From Cohnella sp. SGD-V74 (GTDB lineage: Bacteria; Bacillota; Bacilli; Paenibacillales; Paenibacillaceae), in NCBI RefSeq assembly GCF_003001675.1, contig NZ_PVYW01000011.1, positions 186,001 through 250,000 of the forward strand: a DNA stretch of 64,000 nt. Reading direction: 5' to 3'. The notes beneath the pieces were generated by a model. The model saw only the letters and a program-made list of their open reading frames with translations, searched no databases and was not told the DNA's origin. The translations under genes were made by a program, and so were the position numbers. Below are positions 23,097 through 30,423 of this stretch, in pieces; the stretch's first letter is position 1; every line of letters begins with the position of its first letter.

Positions 23097-23589
23097 CAAG
23101 CAATTGCGCGAAGAGCTGCGCAAGGGGGCAGATTCAATGCACTGCCCACCCGATTTGTATGGACGTGTCCAACAGTCCTATCAACAATACGTGAACGAAA
23201 AGAGAGGTAGATCCCCCATGAAAAAACGCATACTCGTAGGTATTGCCGCAATAGCGATCCTCATTCCGTCTGCTGCGCTTGCTGGTTCCTACCTGGCCGA
23301 CGATATTTTCGGTTCTTCTGCGACCATTGAACAACACGGCGGCTCGCAGGAAGATTATCAAGTGATTGAAGAGATGCTTCAGGCGGCGAAAGGCAAGCTT
23401 ACGGAAGACGAGTTCAAGGAGTATATGGAGCTGACCAAGCAGATGGTGCAATTAAAGCTGAAGATCACCGATGAAAACGGCGTCGTACACGAGGAGAGCC
23501 TGACTAAAGAAGAGCAGCAGCTGTTTGAGCAACTGGCCTCCAAACTCGGCCCGTACTTCGAGAAGATTAACGCAACCTCCAACCCGTAA
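23086..23589 (+). CDS. Membrane-anchored anti-sigma factor (DUF3600-like)
   Basis: A 167-residue partner of the ECF sigma factor. A cytosolic N-terminal segment (residues 1-45) is followed by one transmembrane helix (RILVGIAAIAILIPSAALAGSYLA, about 47-70) and an extracytoplasmic helical domain (DYQVIEEMLQAAKGKLTEDEFKEYMELTKQMVQLKLKI..) like DUF3600. There is no zinc-binding HxxxCxxC, although H19 and C20 are adjacent. The gene overlaps the sigma gene, the usual arrangement for co-translation of the inhibitor. It ends in a terminator that belongs to a repeated sequence. Confidence 0.82.
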   Translation: MSIDKQLREELRKGADSMHCPPDLYGRVQQSYQQYVNEKRGRSPMKKRILVGIAAIAILIPSAALAGSYLADDIFGSSATIEQHGGSQEDYQVIEEMLQAAKGKLTEDEFKEYMELTKQMVQLKLKITDENGVVHEESLTKEEQQLFEQLASKLGPYFEKINATSNP

Positions 23590-23598
23590 GAAAATGGA

Positions 23599-23669
23599 GC
23601 AGGAACCCCGTCCGATGTGGAGGGGGTTCCTTTTTCGTTTTCCAGAAATATCATTTTTTGATACGATGG
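23599..23669 (+). repeat. Terminator-linked repeat, copy 1
   Basis: From GCAGGAACCC to TTGATACGATGG this 71-base sequence is almost identical to 27896-27966. It contains a terminator hairpin (GGAACCCC with GGGGTTCC, then TTTTT) and a second small dyad, ATATCATTTTTTGATA. A shortened relative with only the terminator part lies at 21316. Copy 1 is followed by an AT-rich, foreign-looking gene. Confidence 0.8.
23601..23635 (+). terminator. Terminator of the sigma/anti-sigma operon
   Basis: AGGAACCCC pairs with GGGGGTTCCT, then a T run. It is the first part of the repeat at 23599. Confidence 0.88.
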
Positions 23670-23719
23670 AGAGGCAGGGAAAGATGGCTTTCTAAAGAAA
23701 CGGAGCAGAGACCCAAACC

Positions 23720-24610
23720 ATGATGGAACTAACGATCGAAACGGTTACTCATTTACTTCAAAAACATCAGATTAAGGATGAAATAGTACGTATTCAAAAA
23801 TTATCAGGAACAACTTCCGGATTCGTTTTCAAGTTGGAATCCAAGCAAGAAAGTAAATTTATCTTGAAGTTTGATGATCCAAACCAGATTGAATTAGCTA
23901 AACACTTGCTTGATACGTATAGGGACTCGATATTACTTCCTAAAGTCCTTTTGATTGCTGAAGACAATTCATACTTTGTTTATACTTTTATTGATGGAAC
24001 AACTCATGTAGGTCGCGGACAAAAGAGAGAGTGGATGAAAACTTTAGTCAAAGATTTACTTAATAAATATGTGAAAGATACAAAGACAAATACATGGGGA
24101 AGAATAGCATACCCACGGGAGACATGGAAAGAATTTAATGAAACAAGCATTGAAGAAGCAAGGATGAATCTTAAGAATGTACTATCAATAGAAGACTATA
24201 ATTACGTTAAATTCAAAACTAATCAATTGTTTAATGATGATTCAGAGCAAGGCAATAAATACTTATTGCATGGGGATACTGGCGTTCATAATTTTGTCTA
24301 TAATGATTCAACATTAATTGGTGTGATTGATCCGTCACCTATGGTGGGACCCATTATATACGATTTTCTATATGCCTTTTGTTCGTCTCCTGATGATATT
24401 GATTCTGACACTTTGTTTTACGCATCGGAATCTCTTCAACAAGGAAATGTTGAAAGGACAAGATTAGTTGAGGAAACTCTGATCCATCTTTATTGTCGAA
24501 CAGGTCTTAGCGTACGGCATCATCCGAATGATTTGACCGAATACATAAAGGCGTGGGAACATTGGAAGCAAATGTGCAAGCAGATCGATGAGGGTAAAGG
24601 CTTCATCTAA
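23720..24610 (+). CDS. Aminoglycoside phosphotransferase-like protein
   Basis: A 296-residue protein of the APH/choline-kinase fold. The Brenner motif is LLHGDTGVHNFVY (HGDxxxxN, catalytic Asp and Mg-binding Asn), followed by the metal-binding IDP in GVIDPSPMVGPIIYDFLYAF. The N-terminal lobe has ILKFDDP with the ATP-binding Lys. Such proteins inactivate aminoglycosides or phosphorylate other small metabolites. The gene is strongly AT-rich compared with its neighbours, a sign of recent transfer, and sits directly after a repeat. ATG 23720 or 23723; the ribosome site is weak. It forms a pair with the nucleotidyltransferase gene downstream. Confidence 0.8.
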   Translation: MMELTIETVTHLLQKHQIKDEIVRIQKLSGTTSGFVFKLESKQESKFILKFDDPNQIELAKHLLDTYRDSILLPKVLLIAEDNSYFVYTFIDGTTHVGRGQKREWMKTLVKDLLNKYVKDTKTNTWGRIAYPRETWKEFNETSIEEARMNLKNVLSIEDYNYVKFKTNQLFNDDSEQGNKYLLHGDTGVHNFVYNDSTLIGVIDPSPMVGPIIYDFLYAFCSSPDDIDSDTLFYASESLQQGNVERTRLVEETLIHLYCRTGLSVRHHPNDLTEYIKAWEHWKQMCKQIDEGKGFI

Positions 24611-24658
24611 CTTCGCGTTCACGCTGCACCGAGCAAATAACATGAAGGTGGAAACCAA

Positions 24659-25417
24659 GTGAATCAACAAGCCGTTTTGGATCGTATAACCCATCTTTTG
24701 AAAGATGATTTGTCCGAATCGCTCACAGGTATCTATCTACATGGATCTATGGCAATGGGATGCTTTAATCCTTTTCAAAGCGATATAGACTTATTAGTGT
24801 TAGTCAAAGAAACACAACCAATAAACGTCTATAAGAAAATTGCAAAGAAACTAATCGCTCTGGAAGAAGAGTTAAAGATCTATAAGGGGTTTGAATTAAG
24901 CGTGGTATTGGACACTTATGCCCTTGATTTTATCTACCCAACTCCTTTTGAATTTCATTATTCTTCCTATCACAAAGAGAACTATAGATTGGATGAAAGC
25001 TATTTCTGCGGAGGATATGATGATCCTGACTTGGCGGCTCACTTTGTTGTGATCTATCATCGTGGGATTGTACTTAGCGGAAGTCCGATAATGGAAGCAT
25101 TCCATCCTATAGACAAACGATTTTACATGGATTCAATCAAGTCAGATGTTGACGGGGCCCTGGAAGGAATTATAGAAAACCCAGTGTATTACGTATTGAA
25201 TCTATCAAGAGTGTTACTGTACTTAAGAGAATCTGTTGTATCTTCAAAGAAAGAAGCCGGTGAATGGGCATTAAGCGAATTGCCTAAACAATTTGAAGAT
25301 ACAATCACACAATGCCTTGCCAAATATGAAAATAGATTGGATGTCTTAAATCTTGAAGGTAAAACCCTCATCGATTACACGAATTATATGCTTGGTGAAA
25401 TTGAAAAGTTAATGTGA
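24659..25417 (+). CDS. Aminoglycoside adenylyltransferase-like protein (ANT(9)/ANT(3'') family)
   Basis: A 252-residue nucleotidyltransferase. The signature is LTGIYLHGSMAMGCFNPFQSDIDLLVLV (GSxxxG..N..SDIDLLV), followed by the DUF4111-type C-terminal helical domain with PVYYVLNLSRVLLYL...KKEAGEWAL as in spectinomycin/streptomycin adenylyltransferases. GTG 24659 follows AAGGTGG. AT-rich like the preceding APH-like gene, it was probably acquired with it as a small resistance pair. Activity against aminoglycosides is plausible but not proven; some family members act on other substrates. Confidence 0.8.
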   Translation: MNQQAVLDRITHLLKDDLSESLTGIYLHGSMAMGCFNPFQSDIDLLVLVKETQPINVYKKIAKKLIALEEELKIYKGFELSVVLDTYALDFIYPTPFEFHYSSYHKENYRLDESYFCGGYDDPDLAAHFVVIYHRGIVLSGSPIMEAFHPIDKRFYMDSIKSDVDGALEGIIENPVYYVLNLSRVLLYLRESVVSSKKEAGEWALSELPKQFEDTITQCLAKYENRLDVLNLEGKTLIDYTNYMLGEIEKLM

Positions 25418-25616
25418 TTAAATACCAAGTTAAAAGACTTATATAGGGAACGATCCGCTTTCCGTCGAAAAGAGAGGAGACCTGCAAGTACCGGAATTCA
25501 TTCAGTCGTCAATGATAAGCGATAGAAGCGGGCGATAATTCTTTGATTGTTGACACTCTGTTGACAAGAATGATGGAATACAATGTCCTTAAGAACTTAT
25601 GGAAAGGATGTTAGTC

Positions 25617-27872
25617 ATGCCAGTATTCGATCATGATCACATTGTCATCACTGGAGCGAGGGAGAACAATCTAAAGAACGTTTCACTGCGTATACCCAAA
25701 CGAAAAATCACGATATTCACCGGGGTATCCGGATCCGGAAAGTCTTCCATTGTTTTTGATACAATCGCAGCTGAATCGACACGGTTGTTGAATGAAAACT
25801 TCAGCATGTTCGTACGAAACTTCCTGCCCCGAATTCCGCAGCCTGATACGGATGCGATCGAGAACTTGAGCATGGCCGTCATCGTGGATCAGAAAAGATT
25901 AGGGGGAGGTTCCCATTCTACAGTGGGCACGATAACCGATATCGCTCCGATTCTTCGTCTCCTATTCGCCAGAGTGGGTCAACCTCATATCGGACAAGCA
26001 AGCCTGTTCTCATTCAATGATCCGCAAGGGATGTGTCCTGAATGCAGCGGGTTGGGACGCAGGCTTGGGGTGGACATGGGCAAAGCGGTGGATATGTCGA
26101 GATCGCTTCGCGAAGGGGCTATAAGACTTCCGGATTATGCAGTGGACGGATTGGAATTGAATATGGTCATTCAGGCGGGTGCTCTGGACCCAGATAAGAA
26201 GCTGAACACGTATTCAGAGGATGAGCTTGATCGGCTTCTGTACGCAAAGGCGAGGAAAGTTCAGATGGATTTCGCAGGAAAAGCGATGAATATGACGGTT
26301 GAGGGCGTTATCGAGAAATTCACCAACAAATACATCAAGCAGGACGTAAAGACGAAGTCCGAACGCACTCAAAGAGCGGTTGTGCCTTTTCTCACCGAAG
26401 GGCCGTGTACGAGTTGTCGTGGAGCAAGACTCAGTCAGGCAACGCTGGCCTGCAGAATTAATGGACGCAATATTGCGGAGATGACTTCAATAGAGATTGG
26501 ACAGCTCATCGATGTCATTCGGGAGATTGATGATACCGTTGCTGAGCCGATCGTGAGATCCTTGACTGAGCGACTTCAGCATCTTGTCGATATTGGACTG
26601 GACTACCTGACCTTGGATCGCGAAACGGATACGTTGTCCGGTGGTGAGTCGCAGCGTGTGAAGATGGTGAAGCATTTGAGCGGCAGCCTGGTAGATGTCA
26701 CATACATCTTTGACGAGCCTAGCGTCGGTCTGCATCCCCGCGATGTACATCGTCTGAACGAACTGCTTCAGCGACTGCGCGACAAGGGGAACACGGTTAT
26801 TGTCGTCGAACATGATCCCGATGTCATCAAAGTGGCGGATCATATCGTGGACGTTGGACCCCGCGCAGGCAGCAGAGGGGGCCAGATCGTATATGAAGGC
26901 AGCTTCCATGGTTTGCTGGACTCCGGCACGCTGACGGGCAATTATATGAGACGACCGCTTCTCCTGAAACAAGAGTGCAGACAGCCTTCCGGCAAGCTGT
27001 CCATTCGGGACGCTTCCCTCCATAATTTGCGGCATGTGAATGTAGATATTCCTACCGGGGTATTGACCGTCGTTACCGGAGTCGCCGGTTCCGGGAAAAG
27101 CACGTTGATTAACGAATTATTCCTGCAGCAACATCCGGATGCGATCGTCATTGATCAATCAGCGGTTGGCGTGTCTACTCGGTCGAATCCCGCCACGTAC
27201 ACAGGCATCATGGATGACATTCGTAAAGCGTTCGCTTCGGCCAATAAAGTGAATCAAGGCTTATTCAGCTTTAACTCCAAGGGAGCATGCGAGAATTGCC
27301 AAGGGCTAGGCGTTGTGTATACGGACCTTGCGTTTCTCGACAGCGTGAAGCTGCCATGCGAAGCATGCTGCGGGAGGCGGTTCAAGGAAGAGGTGTTAGC
27401 CTACCAGCTGCACGGCAAGTCTATTGTGGAAGTTCTGGAGATGACGGTAGAACAAGCACTGGACTTCTTCCAGTTGAAGGACGTTGTGCGCAAGCTCCAG
27501 GCCATGAGCGATGTCGGGCTGAATTATATAACGCTGGGCCAGCCTCTCAGTACCTTGTCAGGCGGAGAATGCCAGCGCATCAAGCTGGCCAGCGAATTGC
27601 ATAAGGATGGAAGCATTTACGTCATGGACGAGCCAACGACAGGTCTGCATATGTCGGATATCGGCCTTCTAATGGAAATTATGAACCGGCTCGTGGACAA
27701 GGGCAATACGGTCATCGTTATTGAGCATAACCTTGACGTCATCAGTCAGGCGGACTGGATAATTGACATGGGGCCTGATGGCGGCAGCAGGGGGGGCCAA
27801 ATCGTATTTGAGGGGAAACCTGAACATATCATTCAAACGAAACAATCTCTCACAGGGGACTATCTAAAATAA
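25617..27872 (+). CDS. Short UvrA-like ABC ATPase (UvrA class II / DrrC type)
   Basis: A 751-residue UvrA paralogue, about 190 residues shorter than housekeeping UvrA. Two ABC modules are evident: Walker A GVSGSGKSS and GVAGSGKST, signatures LSGGESQRVKM and LSGGECQRIKL, Walker B YIFDEPSVGLHP and YVMDEPTTGLHM. Zinc-finger cysteines are CPECSGLG with CTSCRGAR, and CENCQGLG with CEACCGRRF. The UvrB-binding region is reduced. Relatives (DrrC, EcmrF types) protect against DNA-intercalating antibiotics. ATG 25617 is preferred, 8 bases after AAAGGA; earlier ATGs at 25599 and 25608 exist. It lies within an accessory segment next to antibiotic-modifying-like genes. Confidence 0.9.
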   Translation: MPVFDHDHIVITGARENNLKNVSLRIPKRKITIFTGVSGSGKSSIVFDTIAAESTRLLNENFSMFVRNFLPRIPQPDTDAIENLSMAVIVDQKRLGGGSHSTVGTITDIAPILRLLFARVGQPHIGQASLFSFNDPQGMCPECSGLGRRLGVDMGKAVDMSRSLREGAIRLPDYAVDGLELNMVIQAGALDPDKKLNTYSEDELDRLLYAKARKVQMDFAGKAMNMTVEGVIEKFTNKYIKQDVKTKSERTQRAVVPFLTEGPCTSCRGARLSQATLACRINGRNIAEMTSIEIGQLIDVIREIDDTVAEPIVRSLTERLQHLVDIGLDYLTLDRETDTLSGGESQRVKMVKHLSGSLVDVTYIFDEPSVGLHPRDVHRLNELLQRLRDKGNTVIVVEHDPDVIKVADHIVDVGPRAGSRGGQIVYEGSFHGLLDSGTLTGNYMRRPLLLKQECRQPSGKLSIRDASLHNLRHVNVDIPTGVLTVVTGVAGSGKSTLINELFLQQHPDAIVIDQSAVGVSTRSNPATYTGIMDDIRKAFASANKVNQGLFSFNSKGACENCQGLGVVYTDLAFLDSVKLPCEACCGRRFKEEVLAYQLHGKSIVEVLEMTVEQALDFFQLKDVVRKLQAMSDVGLNYITLGQPLSTLSGGECQRIKLASELHKDGSIYVMDEPTTGLHMSDIGLLMEIMNRLVDKGNTVIVIEHNLDVISQADWIIDMGPDGGSRGGQIVFEGKPEHIIQTKQSLTGDYLK

Positions 27873-27895
27873 ACATGGCGCTTTTACTGAACGAA

Positions 27896-27966
27896 GCAGG
27901 AACCCGTCCGATAGGGGCTGGGTTCCTTTTTCCATTTTCCAGAAATATCATTTTTTGATACGATGG
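27896..27966 (+). repeat. Terminator-linked repeat, copy 2
   Basis: Near-identical to 23599-23669: GCAGGAACCC, GTCCGAT, GGGTTCCTTTTT, TTTTCCAGAAATATCATTTT, TTGATACGATGG. The twelve bases CTTTTACTGAAC just before it (27881) also match the promoter region of the ECF operon at 22467, so this may be a second cargo-less copy of that locus. It precedes the AT-rich toxin-antitoxin pair. Confidence 0.75.
27898..27934 (+). terminator. Terminator of the UvrA-like gene
   Basis: AGGAACCC pairs with GGGTTCCT, followed by five T residues. It is the first part of repeat copy 2. Confidence 0.8.
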
Positions 27967-28031
27967 GAGGGGTGGCTCGTGAATACCAAAAATGTTATGT
28001 AAAAGAGCGAAGAGAATTCCAAATCCGGGTA

Positions 28032-28040
28032 TGTTATAAT
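28032..28040 (+). promoter_or_regulatory. Extended -10 promoter of the toxin-antitoxin pair
   Basis: TGTTATAAT provides TGn plus a consensus TATAAT; no clear -35 is seen. It lies 22 bases before the antitoxin start and excludes the upstream part of the longest frame. Confidence 0.6.
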
Positions 28041-28061
28041 ATTGTCGAGGTGATGCTAAAA

Positions 28062-28253
28062 ATGCTTAAAGATGATGTAAAACACATGCTTGATAAGCTT
28101 CCTGCCGATTGTTCCATTGAAGATATTCAGTATACACTGTATGTTCGTTCCAAGATCGAAAAGGGACAAAAGGACATCGAAGAAGGAAACCTCCTGACTC
28201 AGGATGAGGTTAAAGCGAGGCTGGATAAATGGCTGAACAAGAACAAACAGTAA
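28062..28253 (+). CDS. Antitoxin of a type II toxin-antitoxin pair
   Basis: A 63-residue acidic protein beginning MLKDDVKHMLDKLPADCSIEDIQYTLYV and ending LLTQDEVKARLDKWLNKNKQ. This matches the short addiction-module antitoxins that precede RelE/ParE toxins (helical N-terminal dimerisation part, then ...I..G..D...G...S.EEV..RL..W). ATG 28062 is preferred because GAGGTGAT ends 7 bases upstream; ATG 28053 overlaps that site. It overlaps the toxin gene by 25 bases. The antitoxin should bind and silence the toxin and repress the operon. Confidence 0.85.
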   Translation: MLKDDVKHMLDKLPADCSIEDIQYTLYVRSKIEKGQKDIEEGNLLTQDEVKARLDKWLNKNKQ

Positions 28254-28531
28254 TTTGGACCGTTACAGCCTACAAAGATCTTCAAAACATTGTAGAATTT
28301 ATTTCGGAAGATTCAACATATTATGCACTTTCATTTTATGAAGACATAATGAATAAAGCAAGGACACTAATTGACTTCCCGCACAGAGGACGAATCGTTC
28401 CAGAGATGGACGATCCTAATTTGCGGGAAGTTTTTGTACATAGGTATAGATTGATTTATCAAATACAAAACGGAAGCGTAATCATCAAGACAATAATACA
28501 TGGGGCAAGAAACATACTAAATGACAGTTAA
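28229..28531 (+). CDS. RelE/ParE family toxin
   Basis: A 100-residue basic toxin: VIWTVTAYKDLQNIVEFISEDSTYYALSFYEDIMNKARTLIDFPHRGRIVPEMDDPNLREVFVHRYRLIYQIQNGSVIIKTIIHGARNI. The REVFVHRYRLIYQI and IIHGAR segments are the conserved strands of the ParE/RelE fold. Members either cleave mRNA on the ribosome or poison gyrase; sequence alone does not decide, although the lack of a strong acidic/basic catalytic trio hints at ParE. AT-rich and preceded by a repeat, so probably acquired. Confidence 0.88.
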   Translation: MAEQEQTVIWTVTAYKDLQNIVEFISEDSTYYALSFYEDIMNKARTLIDFPHRGRIVPEMDDPNLREVFVHRYRLIYQIQNGSVIIKTIIHGARNILNDS

Positions 28532-28670
28532 AGTTTAGGTGTTCCTTTACATTTAACTCTCAACCGCTCCTTCGGATCTTAAAGGAGTCGGACAGCCGAT
28601 TGAACCGATCCAGCGGTATAACGATTGGAACAGGCCACTTTTTCCTGATCTAGGGAATTTCTATGATACC

Positions 28671-28703
28671 ACGGCAGCTGACCCCAAATCAGCTGCCGTT
28701 TTC
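28671..28703 (+). terminator. Terminator in the intergenic region
   Basis: ACGGCAGCTGA pairs perfectly with TCAGCTGCCGT around seven bases, then TTTT. It would end transcription from the toxin-antitoxin side before the GntR operon. Confidence 0.85.
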
Positions 28704-28798
28704 TGTAAGTAAGGCTTTGTTTAGCGATATCACTTATGAAAACTCATTAAGCTAGATGGAAGAATCTTCAACTGGATCTTGCTTATCATTTTCATATC

Positions 28799-28819
28799 TG
28801 TTATATATGTAATATAACA
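28799..28819 (+). promoter_or_regulatory. Dyad operator of the GntR operon
   Basis: TGTTATAT and ATATAACA are perfect 8-base arms around ATGTA, 80 bases before the GntR start. The gene downstream encodes a YtrA-type regulator, the likely ligand of this site. Confidence 0.6.
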
Positions 28820-28898
28820 AACAACAAAACGAGGCGGGTGGTTCGATATGGAACAGCTTCGACATGTCAAAATCGCGCGCGGTTAAGGAGGGATATTC

Positions 28899-29300
28899 TT
28901 GTTTATAGAGCTCGATTTGCAATCGGAAACCCCGATTTACGCACAACTGGTTGACCAGATCGTCGAAGGGATCGCCTCCGGTGCCTTGAAGCCTGGCGAT
29001 CCGCTTCCGTCGATCCGGAACTTGTCGGAGGACTTGGGGATTAATCTCCATACCGTCAACAAGGCCTACAATTTGCTCAAGCAGGAGGGTTTTCTTCAAG
29101 TACACCGGAAAAAGGGCGTTATCGTTCAACCCGACGGGATGCCGGGCGTGACGGAGGAATTCGAGGAGAAGCTCCGACAGCAGCTGCGGTCTCTTGCGGC
29201 GGCAGCTGCGGTACGAGGCATGTCGGAAGAGGCATTCGCGCAAGAGAGCAAGTCGGTGTACCGGGATATGATTATGAATCGCGGAGGGGAACAGCGTTGA
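28899..29300 (+). CDS. GntR family regulator, YtrA subfamily
   Basis: A 133-residue short GntR protein. The winged helix is PIYAQLVDQIVEGIASGALKPGDPLPSIRNLSEDLGINLHTVNKAYNLLKQEGFLQVHRKKGVIVQPDG, and the tail is a helix of about 50 residues without a ligand-binding domain. TTG 28899 is the start, with AAGGAGGG upstream. It is coupled to the next gene through an overlapping stop/start. YtrA-type regulators usually repress their own operon; the dyad at 28799 fits. Confidence 0.9.
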   Translation: MFIELDLQSETPIYAQLVDQIVEGIASGALKPGDPLPSIRNLSEDLGINLHTVNKAYNLLKQEGFLQVHRKKGVIVQPDGMPGVTEEFEEKLRQQLRSLAAAAAVRGMSEEAFAQESKSVYRDMIMNRGGEQR

Positions 29301-30394
29301 CTGTACTGGAAACCATCCTGATATCCAGCTTCTATTTGTTTATTGCGTTGCTGATCAGCATACAGGGCTATACTGGCTTGCGGACCCTGCTGTTCGGCAT
29401 CGCACTGCCGGAGGAGGCCGTTCAGGATACGGCCGTCCGAGGCATTCGCCGCAATTACGTCTTGCTTACCGGCGGTTTTGCGATCGTCATCGGAGCAGCT
29501 TGCTTTACAGTAACGCGTGATCAAACGACGGTTTGGAGTTTGCGGTGGTGGGGGGCCGCCATCTTGCTTTTAATGATTGTGTCGGTCTTCGCCGTTCGCA
29601 TCAGCCGGATGTCCGCGCAGCGCCTGAAGACGGCCAGAGGCTGGCAGGTCGCGCTCCAGACAAAGCGCGCAGCAAATCTTATGGTCGGTCGGACACAGCG
29701 TTCAGTGCTGGGCTATTGGTGGTATTTGGCGCATGTCGCCGTGATGATGGTAGGTATCTTCTTTGCCGTTACAAGATGGAACGAGATCCCGCAGTCGTTC
29801 GCGATACATATGGGCCCGAATGACTCTCCGGATTACTTCATTAACAAATCCGTATGGACCGTGTTCATGATGAACATCGTGCAAGCTTTGATGATCGCGT
29901 TATTCGCCGGCTATAATCGGATGATTAGCCATGCCAGGACATCCCTAGATCCCCAGGATCGGGAAGCTTCGTTGCGTAAACAGTTGAAGCTCAAGAAAAT
30001 CCATTCGATTACCGCTTGGGGGATTTCTCTGCTGGGGATTGCAAACTTAGGGTTGCTGCAAGCCGTAATCTTGTACGGTTGGAAGCTTAATCTGCTCTTG
30101 CGCTTCAACATCTCGTTTGTGGTGGTGTTCATCATAACGCTGATCGGCGTCTTGCTTTACCTGCGTTTCAGAGGTCTTGATCAGCACCGGGACGTTCCGT
30201 CGCAGGAGGAGCGGCACTGGAAATGGCTCGGCAGCATTTACGCGAACCCCGAAGACCCCGCGTTGTTCGTTCTGGATAGATACGGCTTCGGATGGACGAT
30301 CAATATGGCTAATCCGCGCGGTAAGATCATAGCTGCTGCGTCGATAACCGTACTGATGACCGCTGTTCTCATCCCCATTTTCAGTTTTCGATAA
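29297..30394 (+). CDS. DUF1648/DUF5808 membrane protein
   Basis: A 365-residue protein with about eight membrane helices. The segment WNEIPQSFAIHMGPNDSPDYFINKSVWTVFMMNIVQALMIALFAGYNRM is the DUF1648 pattern, and HWKWLGSIYANPEDPALFVLDRYGFGWTINMANPRGKI is the C-terminal DUF5808 motif. Such proteins commonly follow a YtrA-type GntR regulator in Firmicutes. TTG 29297 overlaps the GntR stop. Function is unknown; a role in envelope stress or antibiotic response is suggested only by the regulator type. Confidence 0.82.
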   Translation: MTVLETILISSFYLFIALLISIQGYTGLRTLLFGIALPEEAVQDTAVRGIRRNYVLLTGGFAIVIGAACFTVTRDQTTVWSLRWWGAAILLLMIVSVFAVRISRMSAQRLKTARGWQVALQTKRAANLMVGRTQRSVLGYWWYLAHVAVMMVGIFFAVTRWNEIPQSFAIHMGPNDSPDYFINKSVWTVFMMNIVQALMIALFAGYNRMISHARTSLDPQDREASLRKQLKLKKIHSITAWGISLLGIANLGLLQAVILYGWKLNLLLRFNISFVVVFIITLIGVLLYLRFRGLDQHRDVPSQEERHWKWLGSIYANPEDPALFVLDRYGFGWTINMANPRGKIIAAASITVLMTAVLIPIFSFR

Positions 30395-30423
30395 ACAAAG
30401 CAAGCTTCGGAGGGAGAGTTTCA

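Larger units (their letters stand above)
28532..28898. other. Intergenic stretch with terminator and GntR operator
   Basis: No complete gene is seen. 28557-28712 is open in one frame and reads like protein (PIEPIQRYNDWNRPLFPDL near its middle) but has no start codon, so it may be gene debris or chance. It also contains the hairpin terminator at 28671 and the dyad at 28799. Confidence 0.5.

Noticed and set aside
25550-25584. TTGACA boxes with TACAAT as a promoter for the UvrA-like gene
   Set aside because: TGTTGACA is repeated 11 bases apart, but the distances to TACAAT are 23 and 12 bases, outside the normal range.
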